A DNA stretch of 64,000 nt from Bacteroidales bacterium (GCA_021373135.1 JAJFTH010000003.1:186001-250000); one strand, 5' to 3'. Positions 1 through 8,206 are shown, numbered from the stretch's first letter. Made by a program: numbers and translations. Notes: generated by a model from the letters alone, not told the origin.

Positions 1-652
1 CTGAGCTACCCTCGGCATCATAACGAGAAGAGGGATTTTCTATGATTTCAATATGATCAATGTCCTTTCCCTGCATTCCTTTGAGCATGGAGGCCAACTG
101 TTCGGCGGAAACATAAGTTGGTTTATCATCAATCAGCACTTTGATCCCCTGTTTGCCTTTCAAGCTGATATTGTTGTTGTCGTCGACGGATACACCAGGT
201 GCTTTCTTCAGGATGTCTAATACATTTTCAGAATCAGTAGTGATGGATGCTTCCGGATTGATGACTATCTTATCTGCTTGTTGTTCAATAAATGAACGTT
301 TGGCAGTTACTGTGGCCTCTTTTAATATCTGGGTGGATTCCTCCAAAACCACATTTTTCACAATCTTATTGGATGCCAGAACAAATTTTTCTGTTTCATA
401 CTTCTTGTATCCCATTAAAGTGATGGACAGGATATATTCATCAGGATTCACCTTGTCAATGGAAAATTCTCCGGTGCTATTGCTTTCTCCACTTTTGACG
501 GGTATTTTTGTTTTTGCATCCAGCAAAGTTACGGTTGCAAACATCACCGGTTTGTGCTTCCGGTCGGTAATATGTCCCATTACGATATTTTCTGCCATGG
601 ATGTACATATATAAAGGAATGTAAACATGAACAAACTCAAGATTCTTCGCAT
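1..652 (-). CDS. TonB-dependent receptor (outer-membrane beta-barrel family), N-terminal part
   Basis: Partial gene running off the left edge. The ATG is at 652-650 and about 217 codons are visible. The product begins with a signal peptide (MRRILSLFMFTFLY...), followed by a carboxypeptidase-regulatory-like domain at about residues 25-105 (seen in the run GHITDRKHKPV through LMGYKKYE). The plug domain follows (VLDILKKAPGVSVDDNNNI, then VLIDDKPTYVS and HIEIIENPSSRYDAEG). This is the classic layout of the Bacteroidota TonB-dependent receptor family that is not SusC-type. The barrel lies outside the window, so the substrate cannot be guessed. Confidence 0.85.
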   Translation of the reverse strand, partial: MRRILSLFMFTFLYICTSMAENIVMGHITDRKHKPVMFATVTLLDAKTKIPVKSGESNSTGEFSIDKVNPDEYILSITLMGYKKYETEKFVLASNKIVKNVVLEESTQILKEATVTAKRSFIEQQADKIVINPEASITTDSENVLDILKKAPGVSVDDNNNISLKGKQGIKVLIDDKPTYVSAEQLASMLKGMQGKDIDHIEIIENPSSRYDAEGSS

Positions 653-797
653 ACAATTTTTAGTTTAATACATTTAATTTTCTATTTAATACATTTGACG
701 CTCTATTTCAAAAAAGGTAACCTCTGAAAAATTTATTTAATTTTTTTTAAAGTTTAAAGGATGTGCCAGAAACATAAATATTTGAGAATGTGGATCT

Positions 798-840
798 AAA
801 ATAAAAACAGAGTGCCCAATAATGAACACTCTGTGTGAAT
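798..840 (-). terminator. Rho-independent terminator (second of a tandem pair)
   Basis: An 8-bp perfect stem (807-814 with 827-834, ACAGAGTG/CACTCTGT) is followed on the minus strand by a T-rich tract. It lies just downstream of another terminator, after the ribosomal protein genes. Confidence 0.6.
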
Positions 841-844
841 TAGA

Positions 845-887
845 AAAACAAAAAATGGGTTGAACTCTTTATGAGTCAACCCATTTT
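845..887 (-). terminator. Rho-independent terminator of the L28-L33-DUF4295 operon
   Basis: A 12-bp perfect stem (852-863 with 876-887, AAAATGGGTTGA/TCAACCCATTTT) runs into a T-tract on the minus strand. It sits 19 bp beyond the stop of the DUF4295 gene. The remaining bases from 653 to 800 hold no gene that I can see. Confidence 0.8.
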
Positions 888-905
888 AAATATGATACCG
901 ATCAA

Positions 906-1058
906 TTATTTTTTGAAAAAGTCATTGATCTTTTCGTTGTGTACGATTTCTTCCTGGAAAGTATAGGCTCCGGTTTTCGGAGATTTTACCATCTTGATTA
1001 CCTTGGCGTAGGCACGACCTTCGCCTTTTTGCAATGATGCAACTGCTTTTTTTGCCAT
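906..1058 (-). CDS. DUF4295 family small basic protein
   Basis: A 50-residue protein starting MAKKAVASLQKGEGRAYAKV and ending NDFFKK. It matches the short DUF4295 family, which in Bacteroidota sits next to ribosomal proteins L33 and L28. It is lysine-rich, consistent with a ribosome-associated role, but no function is established. It is eight bases downstream of rpmG and clearly in the same operon, ending at a strong terminator. Confidence 0.85.
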   Translation of the reverse strand: MAKKAVASLQKGEGRAYAKVIKMVKSPKTGAYTFQEEIVHNEKINDFFKK

Positions 1059-1066
1059 GACCTATC

Positions 1067-1255
1067 TTATTTAATTTCTTTATGAACTGTCATTTTCTTT
1101 AAAATCGGGTTGTATTTCTTCAGTTCCAAACGACCTGTCGTATTCTTGCGGTTTTTGGTCGTGATGTAACGAGATGTACCCGGCATGCCACTTTCTTTGT
1201 GCTCTGTGCACTCCAGAATAACCTGGATTCTGTTTCCTTTAGCTTTTTTTGCCAT
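1067..1255 (-). CDS. rpmG: 50S ribosomal protein L33
   Basis: 62 residues, the normal length for L33. It starts [20 protein letters not shown] and has the family pattern [11 protein letters not shown] and LELKKYNP. It is a component of the large ribosomal subunit near the E site. This version has a single Cys (ILECTEH) rather than the paired CxxC zinc ribbon, so it is the zinc-independent form. It is the middle gene of the rpmB-rpmG-DUF4295 operon. Confidence 0.97.
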   Translation of the reverse strand: MAKKAKGNRIQVILECTEHKESGMPGTSRYITTKNRKNTTGRLELKKYNPILKKMTVHKEIK

Positions 1256-1273
1256 TTCTTTGATCTCCTACGA

Positions 1274-1534
1274 TTAATTAAGTACTTGGACATCTTCAAC
1301 ACGTAAATATCCCTTTTCGCTGGCATCTCTCATGGCTGCGTCCAAACCTTTTTTGTTGATGGTGCGCAAAGCTGCTGCCGAAATGGTCAGCGAGATCCAA
1401 CAATCTTGTTCTACCCAATAGAACTTCTTTGTAAACAGATTGACATTGAATTTACGTTTGGTACGCCTTTTAGAGTGCGAAACGTTATTCCCTATCATTG
1501 CTTTTTTCCCTGTGATTTGACAAACTTTAGACAT
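1274..1534 (-). CDS. rpmB: 50S ribosomal protein L28
   Basis: 86 residues beginning [20 protein letters not shown], the typical L28 N-terminus, with the [13 protein letters not shown] segment. It is the first gene of the ribosomal operon; a 9-base -7-like box lies 51 bases upstream at 1585-1593. Nothing unusual. Confidence 0.97.
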   Translation of the reverse strand: MSKVCQITGKKAMIGNNVSHSKRRTKRKFNVNLFTKKFYWVEQDCWISLTISAAALRTINKKGLDAAMRDASEKGYLRVEDVQVLN

Positions 1535-1584
1535 GTCTTATCTTTTTTAGATTAGTATAGCTCTTGGTGTTTCTTAAAACGGCT

Positions 1585-1593
1585 GCAAAGTAA
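1585..1593 (-). promoter_or_regulatory. Probable -7 box of the rpmB operon
   Basis: On the minus strand this reads TTACTTTGC, close to the Bacteroidota -7 consensus TAnnTTTG. It lies about 50 bases before rpmB. No convincing -33 TTTG was found, so confidence is limited. Confidence 0.4.
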
Positions 1594-1683
1594 GTCATTT
1601 TTTGCTTTCCATGCAAATTTTCAGACAAAAATCATTTTGGAAGAGGCTGATATTCAAAGCGTATTTGTGGGCTATTGGACTAT

Positions 1684-1752
1684 TATAATGGTTGAAATAT
1701 TAATCATTATAAATAAATTATTGATATAATGGTATAAATAATAATCATTATA
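1684..1752 (+). promoter_or_regulatory. Paired palindromic operators of hipBA
   Basis: Two identical dyads are present: TATAATGGT-N10-ATCATTATA at 1684-1711 and again at 1725-1752. Half-sites are 19 bp apart within a dyad, and the two dyads are 41 bp apart (about four helical turns). They sit directly upstream of the hipB -7 box, as expected for autoregulation by the HipB-type repressor. HipB repressing its own operon is established for the family; binding here is inferred. Confidence 0.7.
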
Positions 1753-1753
1753 G

Positions 1754-1762
1754 TACATTTGC
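1754..1762 (+). promoter_or_regulatory. -7 box of hipBA
   Basis: TACATTTGC matches TAnnTTTG. It lies 13 bases before the hipB ATG and directly abuts the second operator dyad, so a bound repressor would block it. Confidence 0.6.
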
Positions 1763-1774
1763 AAAAAAATACCT

Positions 1775-2074
1775 ATGCAAGACTGGTATCGATTAACTGA
1801 TTTTGAAATTTTATCGGAAATGGGCCAACGGATCAAGGCGTTCCGGATATCGAAAAACCTGACTCAGCAGTCCCTTGCCGATCATTCCGGACTGAACCGG
1901 GGTACCATACGTGACCTGGAAAACGGCAAGCCTTTGAATGTCTTGAGTTTGGTTCAGGTGCTCCGTTCTTTGGAGATGCTTTCCAGACTGAATGACCTTT
2001 TGCCGGAGATTAGTCCGGTCATGGCTGCTCAGCAGGCACAGCGAAAACGTGTCCGATTGTCGAAAAAAAAATAG
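1775..2074 (+). CDS. hipB: HipB-like antitoxin, XRE-family helix-turn-helix repressor
   Basis: 99 residues. An XRE/Cro-type HTH spans about residues 16-70 (MGQRIKAFRISKNLTQQSLA, then GLNRGTIRDLENGKP). A basic tail (QRKRVRLSKKK) ends the protein. The gene is one base away from the hipA-like kinase gene, the standard hipBA order in which HipB binds both DNA and HipA. Upstream lie two identical palindromic dyads fit to be its operators. The dimer probably binds those sites and represses the operon. Confidence 0.9.
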   Translation: MQDWYRLTDFEILSEMGQRIKAFRISKNLTQQSLADHSGLNRGTIRDLENGKPLNVLSLVQVLRSLEMLSRLNDLLPEISPVMAAQQAQRKRVRLSKKK

Positions 2075-2075
2075 T

Positions 2076-3218
2076 ATGCGTCAATTTGTTCAGGTAAATT
2101 TATGGAATGAGCCACTGGGCGTGATGGTCAGAGATTCAGAAACTCATTTGGAGCAGTTTGAATTTTTTCCGTCTTTTCTCAGGTTGGGATGGGATATATC
2201 CCCTATCCTATTTCCCATGGAAAGGCTTCGCCTCAAACCTGAAATCTATCAATTTAAGGAGATGGGTGGTTTACCGGATTTCTTGGCAGATATCCTTCCC
2301 GGAAACTATGCCAGGGATATTTTGCGTTATGCCTTGCATGATTCGCAGCAAACACCTGAAACGCTTTCGTCGCAGTCTTATCTTTCATTGCTTGGCAATC
2401 GTGGAATGGGTGCATTCAGTTTTGAGCCTTCTGGTTACCCAGAACTCAATACATTGGAAACCATAGATTTTGACCTGTTGGTTAAATATGCATACAATTT
2501 ATTCAATAATAACGGCAGCGGTCTGAGTGACCGGCGAATCCGGGAGCTGCTCAGAAGCGGACTTTTTACCCGTGGATCCTGGCCAAAGGCTTTGGTGGCC
2601 ATCAATGATTTTACCGGAGAAGTTGTTTCCGGTCAAGGTTCTGTTCCTGAGGGATTTGAAAGCTGGATCATCAAGTTGGACGGTGTTAGAATGGATCGTC
2701 CGGATGATTTGATGGTGGAATATGATTATTATAAGAAAGCCATGGTTTGCGGCATGACGATGGCTCCCTGCCGTATGCTCAAGGACGGGCATAAAACGCA
2801 TCTTTTGTGTAAGAGATTCGACCGTGTCGAAAATGAAAGGTTGCATGTCCAGTCTTTTACTGCATTACGCGAGGATCCGGAGAATTCCTATGAAGCTGCT
2901 TTTCGGTGTATGCGGCAAATGCATTTGTCTCATCTTGAAATGGAGGAACTTTACAGGCGCATGATTTTTAACGTATTGATTGGAAACAAGAAGGATCGCC
3001 CGGATAAGATACTTTTTACTTTTTCCCGTACGGGAAAATGGAAGCTGGCTCCTGCTTTCAATTTAAAGCCAACACCGAATGAGAATACCCATGCCTTGTC
3101 GGTGTGTGGAAAAGTGCAGGATATCACCAATGAGAACTTGCTTGATTTGGGTAAGAAACTTAATATCAAACAGGCTAAATCTATACTGAAGTCTTGTTCC
3201 GAGGCGTTGGGGAAGTAA
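2076..3218 (+). CDS. hipA: HipA-family protein with a degenerate kinase active site
   Basis: 380 residues from the ATG at 2076. An in-frame ATG at 1992 lies inside hipB and is rejected. HipA toxins are Ser/Thr kinases that phosphorylate aminoacyl-tRNA synthetases. Family signatures present are GNRGMGAFSFEP (103-114), SWPKALV (168-174), WIIKL (197-201) and LCKRFDR (244-250). The catalytic segment that usually reads GNTDDHxxN is here GNKKDRPDK (303-311), with Lys306 at the catalytic Asp position, Arg308 for His and Lys311 for the metal-binding Asn. The later DFG-like Asp, normally in SPAYDL, is Asn329 in APAFNL. Codons were read directly, so this is not a translation artefact. It looks catalytically inactive, perhaps a regulatory or structural partner of HipB. 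Confidence 0.85.
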   Translation: MRQFVQVNLWNEPLGVMVRDSETHLEQFEFFPSFLRLGWDISPILFPMERLRLKPEIYQFKEMGGLPDFLADILPGNYARDILRYALHDSQQTPETLSSQSYLSLLGNRGMGAFSFEPSGYPELNTLETIDFDLLVKYAYNLFNNNGSGLSDRRIRELLRSGLFTRGSWPKALVAINDFTGEVVSGQGSVPEGFESWIIKLDGVRMDRPDDLMVEYDYYKKAMVCGMTMAPCRMLKDGHKTHLLCKRFDRVENERLHVQSFTALREDPENSYEAAFRCMRQMHLSHLEMEELYRRMIFNVLIGNKKDRPDKILFTFSRTGKWKLAPAFNLKPTPNENTHALSVCGKVQDITNENLLDLGKKLNIKQAKSILKSCSEALGK

Positions 3219-3224
3219 AAACCA

Positions 3225-4661
3225 TCAGTCCGTATTTTTGGGAGATTCTTCGATGGCTTTTGTCACATAGATTTGTCCGGATTCATAACGGGTTACCCTG
3301 ACATTTTCTCCTTTTTCGATAAATCCATATTCTGAAATGGCGTCGTACATCTTGTCGTCAATACGTACTTTTCCGGAGAGACGAAGAACCGTATCGGTCA
3401 CGCCGGTCTTTCCCACCATATCTTTGGTTTCCATGGGAACTCCGATATAACCTTCTTCATTATTCTGTACGGATGTCAGAGCCAGTTTACGGAATACACC
3501 GTTTCCGTGCCCGATTTTGGTGCTTAACCAAAGACATATCAAGACTGCCGCTATAATGCTTAAAGAAACCAGCAAGAGTGGTTCTGTAACGCCGTCCAAA
3601 CCCTGAAGGCTGAAATGAAACGTGGCATTATCAATCAGGGCAAAAGTCAATCCGCAAAGGATGAACAGGATCCCCAGAATTCCGGCAACCCCGAAACCCG
3701 GTATGACAAAGACTTCCATAAAGAGCAGGATCATTCCGATAATGAAAAGGATGATTTCCCAGTTTTGCGCAAGGCCGTCCATATAAAGCGGTGCAAAATA
3801 GAAAACGGCTGCAACGGCTGCAATCAATGTCGGAAAACCGATGCCTGGTGCTTGTAGTTCAAACCAGATACCGCCAACAATGAGCATGATCAGAATGGCG
3901 CGCAAGGCTGTTCCCATCAATTGTCCCTTTGCGTAATCCCAGCCTTTCATCCTGAATACCGTCAAATCATAATTGGAGTAGCCGACATATTTTGTAAGGA
4001 TTTCGTCCACATTTTCAGAAATTCCGTCACAGTATCCATTTTGAAGGGCTTCGTTGGCAGTGAAGGTCAGTACTTTACCTGTATCGATGATGCCTGCGAT
4101 ATAGATATCCTCATCAACCATGGCTTCTGCTATTTTTGGGTTGCGATGCCATGCAATGGTGGTATCCTGTCCGGTGATGGTGGTGTCTTTACCCTGCGCT
4201 TCGGCTGTGGCACGGATGATGCCGCGCATGTATGACTGATATTTGTCGGGTGCTGCTGCTCCGGATTGGTCCACTACTGTGGAAGCTCCGATGGTACCAC
4301 TTGAACGCATGAATATCTTGTCACAGGCTATGGAAATCAAAGCTCCTGCTGAAGCTGCATTGTTGTTGATGAATACGTAAACAGGCATCGGTGCATTGAG
4401 GATGGCTGTCCGAATGGAATCGGCATAGAGAACTTCTCCTCCGTAGGTGTTCATGTTGATGAGCACCGCATCGTATTTCTTAGTCCTGGCTTCTTCAAGA
4501 CCTTTGCTGATTTCCATCCAAGAGATACTGTTGACTTCTTTGCGAAGGTTTATCTGAAGAATTTGTTTGGCTTTGGGACTTTTAGCCGTTTTTTCCTGGG
4601 AAAACAGAACGGACGGAATCAGCAACAGGCTGAATAAAAGAAAGGCGATGCATGTTTTCAT
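3225..4661 (-). CDS. NfeD-family membrane-bound serine protease (ClpP class)
   Basis: 478 residues, the length of long NfeD proteins. A signal peptide (1-22) precedes a ClpP-like Ser/Lys protease domain (about 33-235): the nucleophile is Ser104 in NNAASAGALIS, and a likely general-base Lys is at 140. Four or five membrane segments follow (about 250-390). The C-terminal NfeD OB-fold (about 405-470) includes GKTGVTDTVLRLSGKVRIDD. In other bacteria such proteins cut stomatin-family partners and act in membrane quality control. No stomatin/SPFH gene is adjacent here. The stop lies six bases from the convergent hipA stop. Confidence 0.9.
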   Translation of the reverse strand: MKTCIAFLLFSLLLIPSVLFSQEKTAKSPKAKQILQINLRKEVNSISWMEISKGLEEARTKKYDAVLINMNTYGGEVLYADSIRTAILNAPMPVYVFINNNAASAGALISIACDKIFMRSSGTIGASTVVDQSGAAAPDKYQSYMRGIIRATAEAQGKDTTITGQDTTIAWHRNPKIAEAMVDEDIYIAGIIDTGKVLTFTANEALQNGYCDGISENVDEILTKYVGYSNYDLTVFRMKGWDYAKGQLMGTALRAILIMLIVGGIWFELQAPGIGFPTLIAAVAAVFYFAPLYMDGLAQNWEIILFIIGMILLFMEVFVIPGFGVAGILGILFILCGLTFALIDNATFHFSLQGLDGVTEPLLLVSLSIIAAVLICLWLSTKIGHGNGVFRKLALTSVQNNEEGYIGVPMETKDMVGKTGVTDTVLRLSGKVRIDDKMYDAISEYGFIEKGENVRVTRYESGQIYVTKAIEESPKNTD

Positions 4662-4749
4662 ACATAAATAATTATTTAACTTTCATGAAAGCGGAAGTTT
4701 AGCATCAAAGATATGGAAATTATTGGTAAGTTTGCTTCAAATTATATGA

Positions 4750-5145
4750 ATGATGAATCAGTTTATCATCCTTTTGGCTTCGAATTCTGAAGCGGAAAAG
4801 AACATTGCTGAAGCCAGAATCATACTGTCTTTGGCTTTTCCTGAAGGGGCACGATTTTCGGAGAATCATTGGAGTGCAACATTGGTGAAAGAAGGGCAAC
4901 CTGCTCCACAGGGAGAATGTGCGAGATATTTGAATGCGGTGTGTGTGGCTCAGTCCGTCAGTACGTTAAGGGATATCCAGGTTGTCCTAAAAAAAATCGA
5001 GTCGGATATGGGACGTATCCGTAGTGTGGAAACGCAGGGACGGGTTGCCATTGATTTGGATCTCGTTGAATGGAATGGTGAGATTCTGAGGCCTAAAGAT
5101 ACCATTCAGGGCTATTATCAGGCTTGTCTGAAAGATCTGATGTGA
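4750..5145 (+). CDS. folK: Short HPPK (FolK)-like protein
   Basis: 131 residues resembling 2-amino-4-hydroxy-6-hydroxymethyldihydropteridine pyrophosphokinase, which transfers pyrophosphate from ATP in folate synthesis. Visible signatures are FIILLASNSEAEKNI (in place of the usual GSN start), YLNAVCVAQ (family YLNA) and RVAIDLDLVEWNG (family R..DLDI). The last carries the two metal-binding Asp residues as D-L-D. The usual C-terminal PHxxxxxRxFVLxPL segment is missing, and the protein is shorter than the roughly 160-residue E. coli enzyme. It could be a minimal FolK or a related protein with altered activity. It is divergent from nfeD. Confidence 0.65.
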   Translation: MMNQFIILLASNSEAEKNIAEARIILSLAFPEGARFSENHWSATLVKEGQPAPQGECARYLNAVCVAQSVSTLRDIQVVLKKIESDMGRIRSVETQGRVAIDLDLVEWNGEILRPKDTIQGYYQACLKDLM

Positions 5146-5320
5146 TTATTTAGGACATAAGGAACTGAAGTCATTACTTTAATGTTGTGAATCTTCTGTA
5201 ATGGAATGACTTAAAAATAGGAATAAATATGATATATTGTGAATTAATCTGATATAATGCACAATTGTTTATTATAATATTAAATGCCTGATAGTTAATT
5301 TAATATAATAAAAGCGTCCT

Positions 5321-5926
5321 ATGAAAAATCCACGTAATTTCATTGCTGTGGCCTTCATGCTTCTTTTTGCAAGCTTTTTTCAGGGTCAAAGCCAAGTTCG
5401 TTCAACTGAAAATGAAGCTTCCGCTACTCAGCAAAAAACCGATTTAAAGAAAGATTCTGCTTTAACAGTCAAAAAGCCGACCTCAGAAGATTTGTACACC
5501 CTTGATTCAGAGATGGCTGAAAAGTTGACCGCCTTGAAGTATGATCCGTCTACAAAACAATCAAAGGTCAGCTATGCGTCCGACAAGACCGGATCAGTGG
5601 CAAAAGTCGTGTTGTATTACCAGAACAATCGGCTGATTCGGGTTGAGAAACGTATTTATGACCAAAGCAATACCCAGACGTCTTATAGCATGTACAACTT
5701 TGATGAGAAGAATAGTTGTTTTTTTAATACTCAATGGAGTCTGAAGGATATTAAGACGCGTACACTGACCATGTCTGAATATGGGTTGATTTACTTCAAT
5801 GGTGACATGGCTTTAATCGAATTGGATTCCACTCAAATGCAAAAGTTGATTCAAGAAACCAAAGATTCTCTTGATGCGCTTATGGGGCATTTTAATGGTT
5901 TCAAATACACCTTCGAAATGAAGTAA
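5321..5926 (+). CDS. Exported protein of unknown function
   Basis: 201 residues with a clear signal peptide (hydrophobic about 7-22, ending FQGQSQV). A low-complexity, charged Ser/Thr/Lys linker spans about 25-55. The mature part looks beta-rich (VAKVVLYYQNNRLIRVEKRI, then TSYSMYNFDEKNSCFFNTQ). I do not recognise the family. It is flanked by 175 empty bases upstream and 230 downstream, so it is probably monocistronic. Confidence 0.7.
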   Translation: MKNPRNFIAVAFMLLFASFFQGQSQVRSTENEASATQQKTDLKKDSALTVKKPTSEDLYTLDSEMAEKLTALKYDPSTKQSKVSYASDKTGSVAKVVLYYQNNRLIRVEKRIYDQSNTQTSYSMYNFDEKNSCFFNTQWSLKDIKTRTLTMSEYGLIYFNGDMALIELDSTQMQKLIQETKDSLDALMGHFNGFKYTFEMK

Positions 5927-6158
5927 GATCTTTTCAACTGTTCGGGCTTTATGCTTATGTGACGGTTGATGTTATTTTCGATGAAGTATGTGTAATTTCC
6001 GAAACTTAATTTGTAAGGTTCTGGAAATATAATTATTTTTTCGCATTGCTTGAATATTATGTTTATTTAACATATATAGGATAACGGGAAATAATCGCTT
6101 AATTGTTTATATATTATATAGTGGATAAATGCAATTGCGTTACCTTAAATTCAATCAC

Positions 6159-6256
6159 ATGAAACGAGCATGTTTGTAAAAATGTCCAAATTTATGATAA
6201 AATGGACATGCGAGTTCCATAGGACTTTAGACGAAAAAAATATTATCATATGAAAA
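6159..6256 (+). repeat. Palindromic dispersed repeat, copy A
   Basis: About 97 bp, about 90% identical to copy B at 11893. Its first 62 bp (6159-6220) fold as a hairpin: ATGAAACGAGCATGT pairs with ACATGCGAGTTCCAT except for one A.C and a tandem GA/GA mismatch. An inner stem GTCCA/TGGAC is also possible. The copy ends in an ATGAAAA that starts a 37-codon ORF. The rest of the 5927-6158 gap shows nothing recognisable. Confidence 0.85.
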
Positions 6257-6363
6257 TCAGAAGTTTTTATCTTACTGATAGTCTGATGCTTTGTTATATA
6301 CATCTGAAGAAAAACACGATTGAAGTTTCTATTTTAGAGGTTTATTCATCTAACTGCCGTTAA
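6250..6363 (+). CDS. Possible small ORF ahead of the sigma factor
   Basis: 37 codons from the ATG at the end of repeat copy A (starts MKIRSFYLTDSLMLCYIHLK, ends SSNCR, stop TAA at 6361-6363). It ends four bases before the sigma-factor ATG. The equivalent position of repeat copy B is the start codon of susD, so the repeat seems to carry a translation start. It could be a translated leader or chance. Confidence 0.3.
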   Translation: MKIRSFYLTDSLMLCYIHLKKNTIEVSILEVYSSNCR

Positions 6364-6366
6364 TGT

Positions 6367-6957
6367 ATGGAAGATGAGTTAAACAATGACCGTGATCTTC
6401 TCGAAAGGCTCAGGAAAGGCAATACCGCTTGCTTTGAGATTTTGTATAGTAAATACAGCGGCAAACTGTATAACTATATTTTGCGCATTTCGAATGGTGA
6501 CTTCTATTTAGCGGAAGAAATCGTTCAAAATGTTTTTGTGAAAATATGGGAAATCCATACCAACATCAATACCGAAGGATCTTTTAATTCATTTGTCTAT
6601 ACGGTGGGGCGGAATATGTTTCTGAATGTTGTCAAAAGCCGTATGCAGGAATATCTATACCAAGACTATGTCATTGAACACGAAAATACGTTCGAGGATT
6701 CCGCAGAAAAAGAAGTCGAGTATAAGATGCTTGAAGAGCAGATCAACAAATTGATCGAACAACTTCCGGCAGCCCGTCGCAAAATATACATCATGAGCAA
6801 GATTAAAAATTTTTCCAACAGGGAAATAGCAACATTGCTCGAAATTTCAGAAAATACGGTGGAGTCTCAACTCAATAAGGCCAACAAATTTATGAGGAGA
6901 AGTCTCCTACCCTACACCGGAATGATGTTCATCGGAGCATTCTTACCATTTTTATAA
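6367..6957 (+). CDS. RNA polymerase ECF sigma factor (FecI-like, SusCD-associated)
   Basis: 196 residues. Region 2 spans about 12-80 (FEILYSKYSGKLYNYILRI, AEEIVQNVFVKIWE, FVYTVGRNMFLN). Region 4 spans about 125-180 (IEQLPAARRKIYIMSKIKNF, NREIATLLEISENTVESQL). The tail is hydrophobic (MMFIGAFLPFL), common in Bacteroidales sigma factors of this class. Next come a FecR anti-sigma, SusC and SusD, the standard trans-envelope signalling order. The sigma presumably drives the susCD genes once FecR releases it. Repeat copy A precedes it. Confidence 0.95.
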   Translation: MEDELNNDRDLLERLRKGNTACFEILYSKYSGKLYNYILRISNGDFYLAEEIVQNVFVKIWEIHTNINTEGSFNSFVYTVGRNMFLNVVKSRMQEYLYQDYVIEHENTFEDSAEKEVEYKMLEEQINKLIEQLPAARRKIYIMSKIKNFSNREIATLLEISENTVESQLNKANKFMRRSLLPYTGMMFIGAFLPFL

Positions 6958-7099
6958 GTTAAACAAACAAAAATTTTCGGTTGCGCATAACGGAATGAAT
7001 CCGCATAGTTGTGTATAACAATGAATGCTTAAGACAAGAATAGATGATAACGCATTGAAAAATTTGTTTTTGATCAAGTCATAAACATATCAAGACACG

Positions 7100-8098
7100 A
7101 TGGAAAAAGATAATAACATAGAACTTCTGGATCGCTTTTTTGATGGCACGGCTACAAAACCGGAAGTGCAATACCTGCTGGAACAATTGAAAGATGCTCA
7201 ATTTGAACAGACATGGATGCAAGAGCAATGGAATGCCACGACCGATAAAATGAATCCGAAGGTACAGCAACGAATTTTTGAAAACATCAAACAAATCAAT
7301 GAATCGAAGCAGGTATTTCATTGGAAAAAATGGATAGCTGTGGCTGCTTCTTTTTTGCTGGTTCTCACCACTTCCCTGTCGGTTTACTTCCTTTACGAAG
7401 GTCAAAGCAGAAATTTTTCCGGAGATATGATTGTGACAGCACAAAAAGGGCAAAAGGTAACTGTGACATTGTCCGATGGAAGTCGTGTATGGGTGAATTC
7501 CGGATCTACATTGGCTTATGGCAGCCGTTACAATCAGAAAGAAAGGATGATCAATCTTGAGGGAGAGGCTTATTTCGAAGTTGTTAAAAATAAAAATGCT
7601 CCATTTATCGTACATAGTAATAATTTTTCGGTGAAAGCTCTTGGGACAGCCTTCGATGTAAAAGCCTATCCGGAAGATAAGAAGATTGTGGTTTCACTAA
7701 TCAATGGAAAAGTGGAAGTTGGGGATAATGATAGTAAAACATATTTAATGCCAAATCAAAGAGTGCTTTACGATTGCATGAGTAAGAACATGGTAAAGAC
7801 GGACGTGGAAGATTGCAGTGTGTATGCGGAGTGGCGTAACAATAGACTCAATTTTGAATCTGATACATTTGAAGAAATCGCCTCTATGTTAGAACGAAAC
7901 TATAATATAAGATTTGTTTTTGAATCGCCGGGACTCAAAAAATTCCATTATTCCGGATCTCTAAGCAATACAAATATTGAGAGCGTATTACAAGCATTTG
8001 CGTTGACTTCGCCATTGCAATATCAAATCAAAGATTCAGCCATTTATTTAAAAGAGAATAAAGAAATGGTTCCTTTTTATCAGCACGTAATGAAATAA
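7100..8098 (+). CDS. FecR-family anti-sigma factor
   Basis: 332 residues. A cytoplasmic N-terminal sigma-binding region spans about 1-75. One membrane segment follows at about 78-97 (WIAVAASFLLVLTTSLSVYF). A periplasmic FecR domain is at about 110-205 (VTLSDGSRVWVNSGSTLAYG, ALGTAFDVKAYPEDKKIVVSL) and a C-terminal DUF4974 domain at about 245-315. It should hold the upstream ECF sigma at the membrane and sense the STN domain of the downstream SusC. A hairpin at 8172-8203 separates it from susC. Confidence 0.95.
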   Translation: MEKDNNIELLDRFFDGTATKPEVQYLLEQLKDAQFEQTWMQEQWNATTDKMNPKVQQRIFENIKQINESKQVFHWKKWIAVAASFLLVLTTSLSVYFLYEGQSRNFSGDMIVTAQKGQKVTVTLSDGSRVWVNSGSTLAYGSRYNQKERMINLEGEAYFEVVKNKNAPFIVHSNNFSVKALGTAFDVKAYPEDKKIVVSLINGKVEVGDNDSKTYLMPNQRVLYDCMSKNMVKTDVEDCSVYAEWRNNRLNFESDTFEEIASMLERNYNIRFVFESPGLKKFHYSGSLSNTNIESVLQAFALTSPLQYQIKDSAIYLKENKEMVPFYQHVMK

Positions 8099-8170
8099 AC
8101 GATGAAGTATTAACCTTAAAAACATGATCCATGACAAATTCAAGTTAAGACCCCTCTACATAAAAACAAA

Positions 8171-8206
8171 AAAAGGTGGAACAGTCTATCCCATCCCACC
8201 TTTAAA
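8171..8206 (+). terminator. Hairpin between fecR and susC
   Basis: AAAGGTGG (8172-8179) pairs with CCACCTTT (8196-8203), followed by a weak AT run. It could end the sigma/fecR message or limit readthrough into susC. The T-tract is short. Confidence 0.5.

Noticed and set aside
1992-2075. Upstream in-frame start for hipA
   Set aside because: It lies inside hipB; the ATG at 2076 gives the normal HipA N-terminus.
5168-5212. Terminator after the FolK-like gene (AAGTCATT/AATGACTT)
   Set aside because: The stem is short and the loop near 30 bases; too weak to call.
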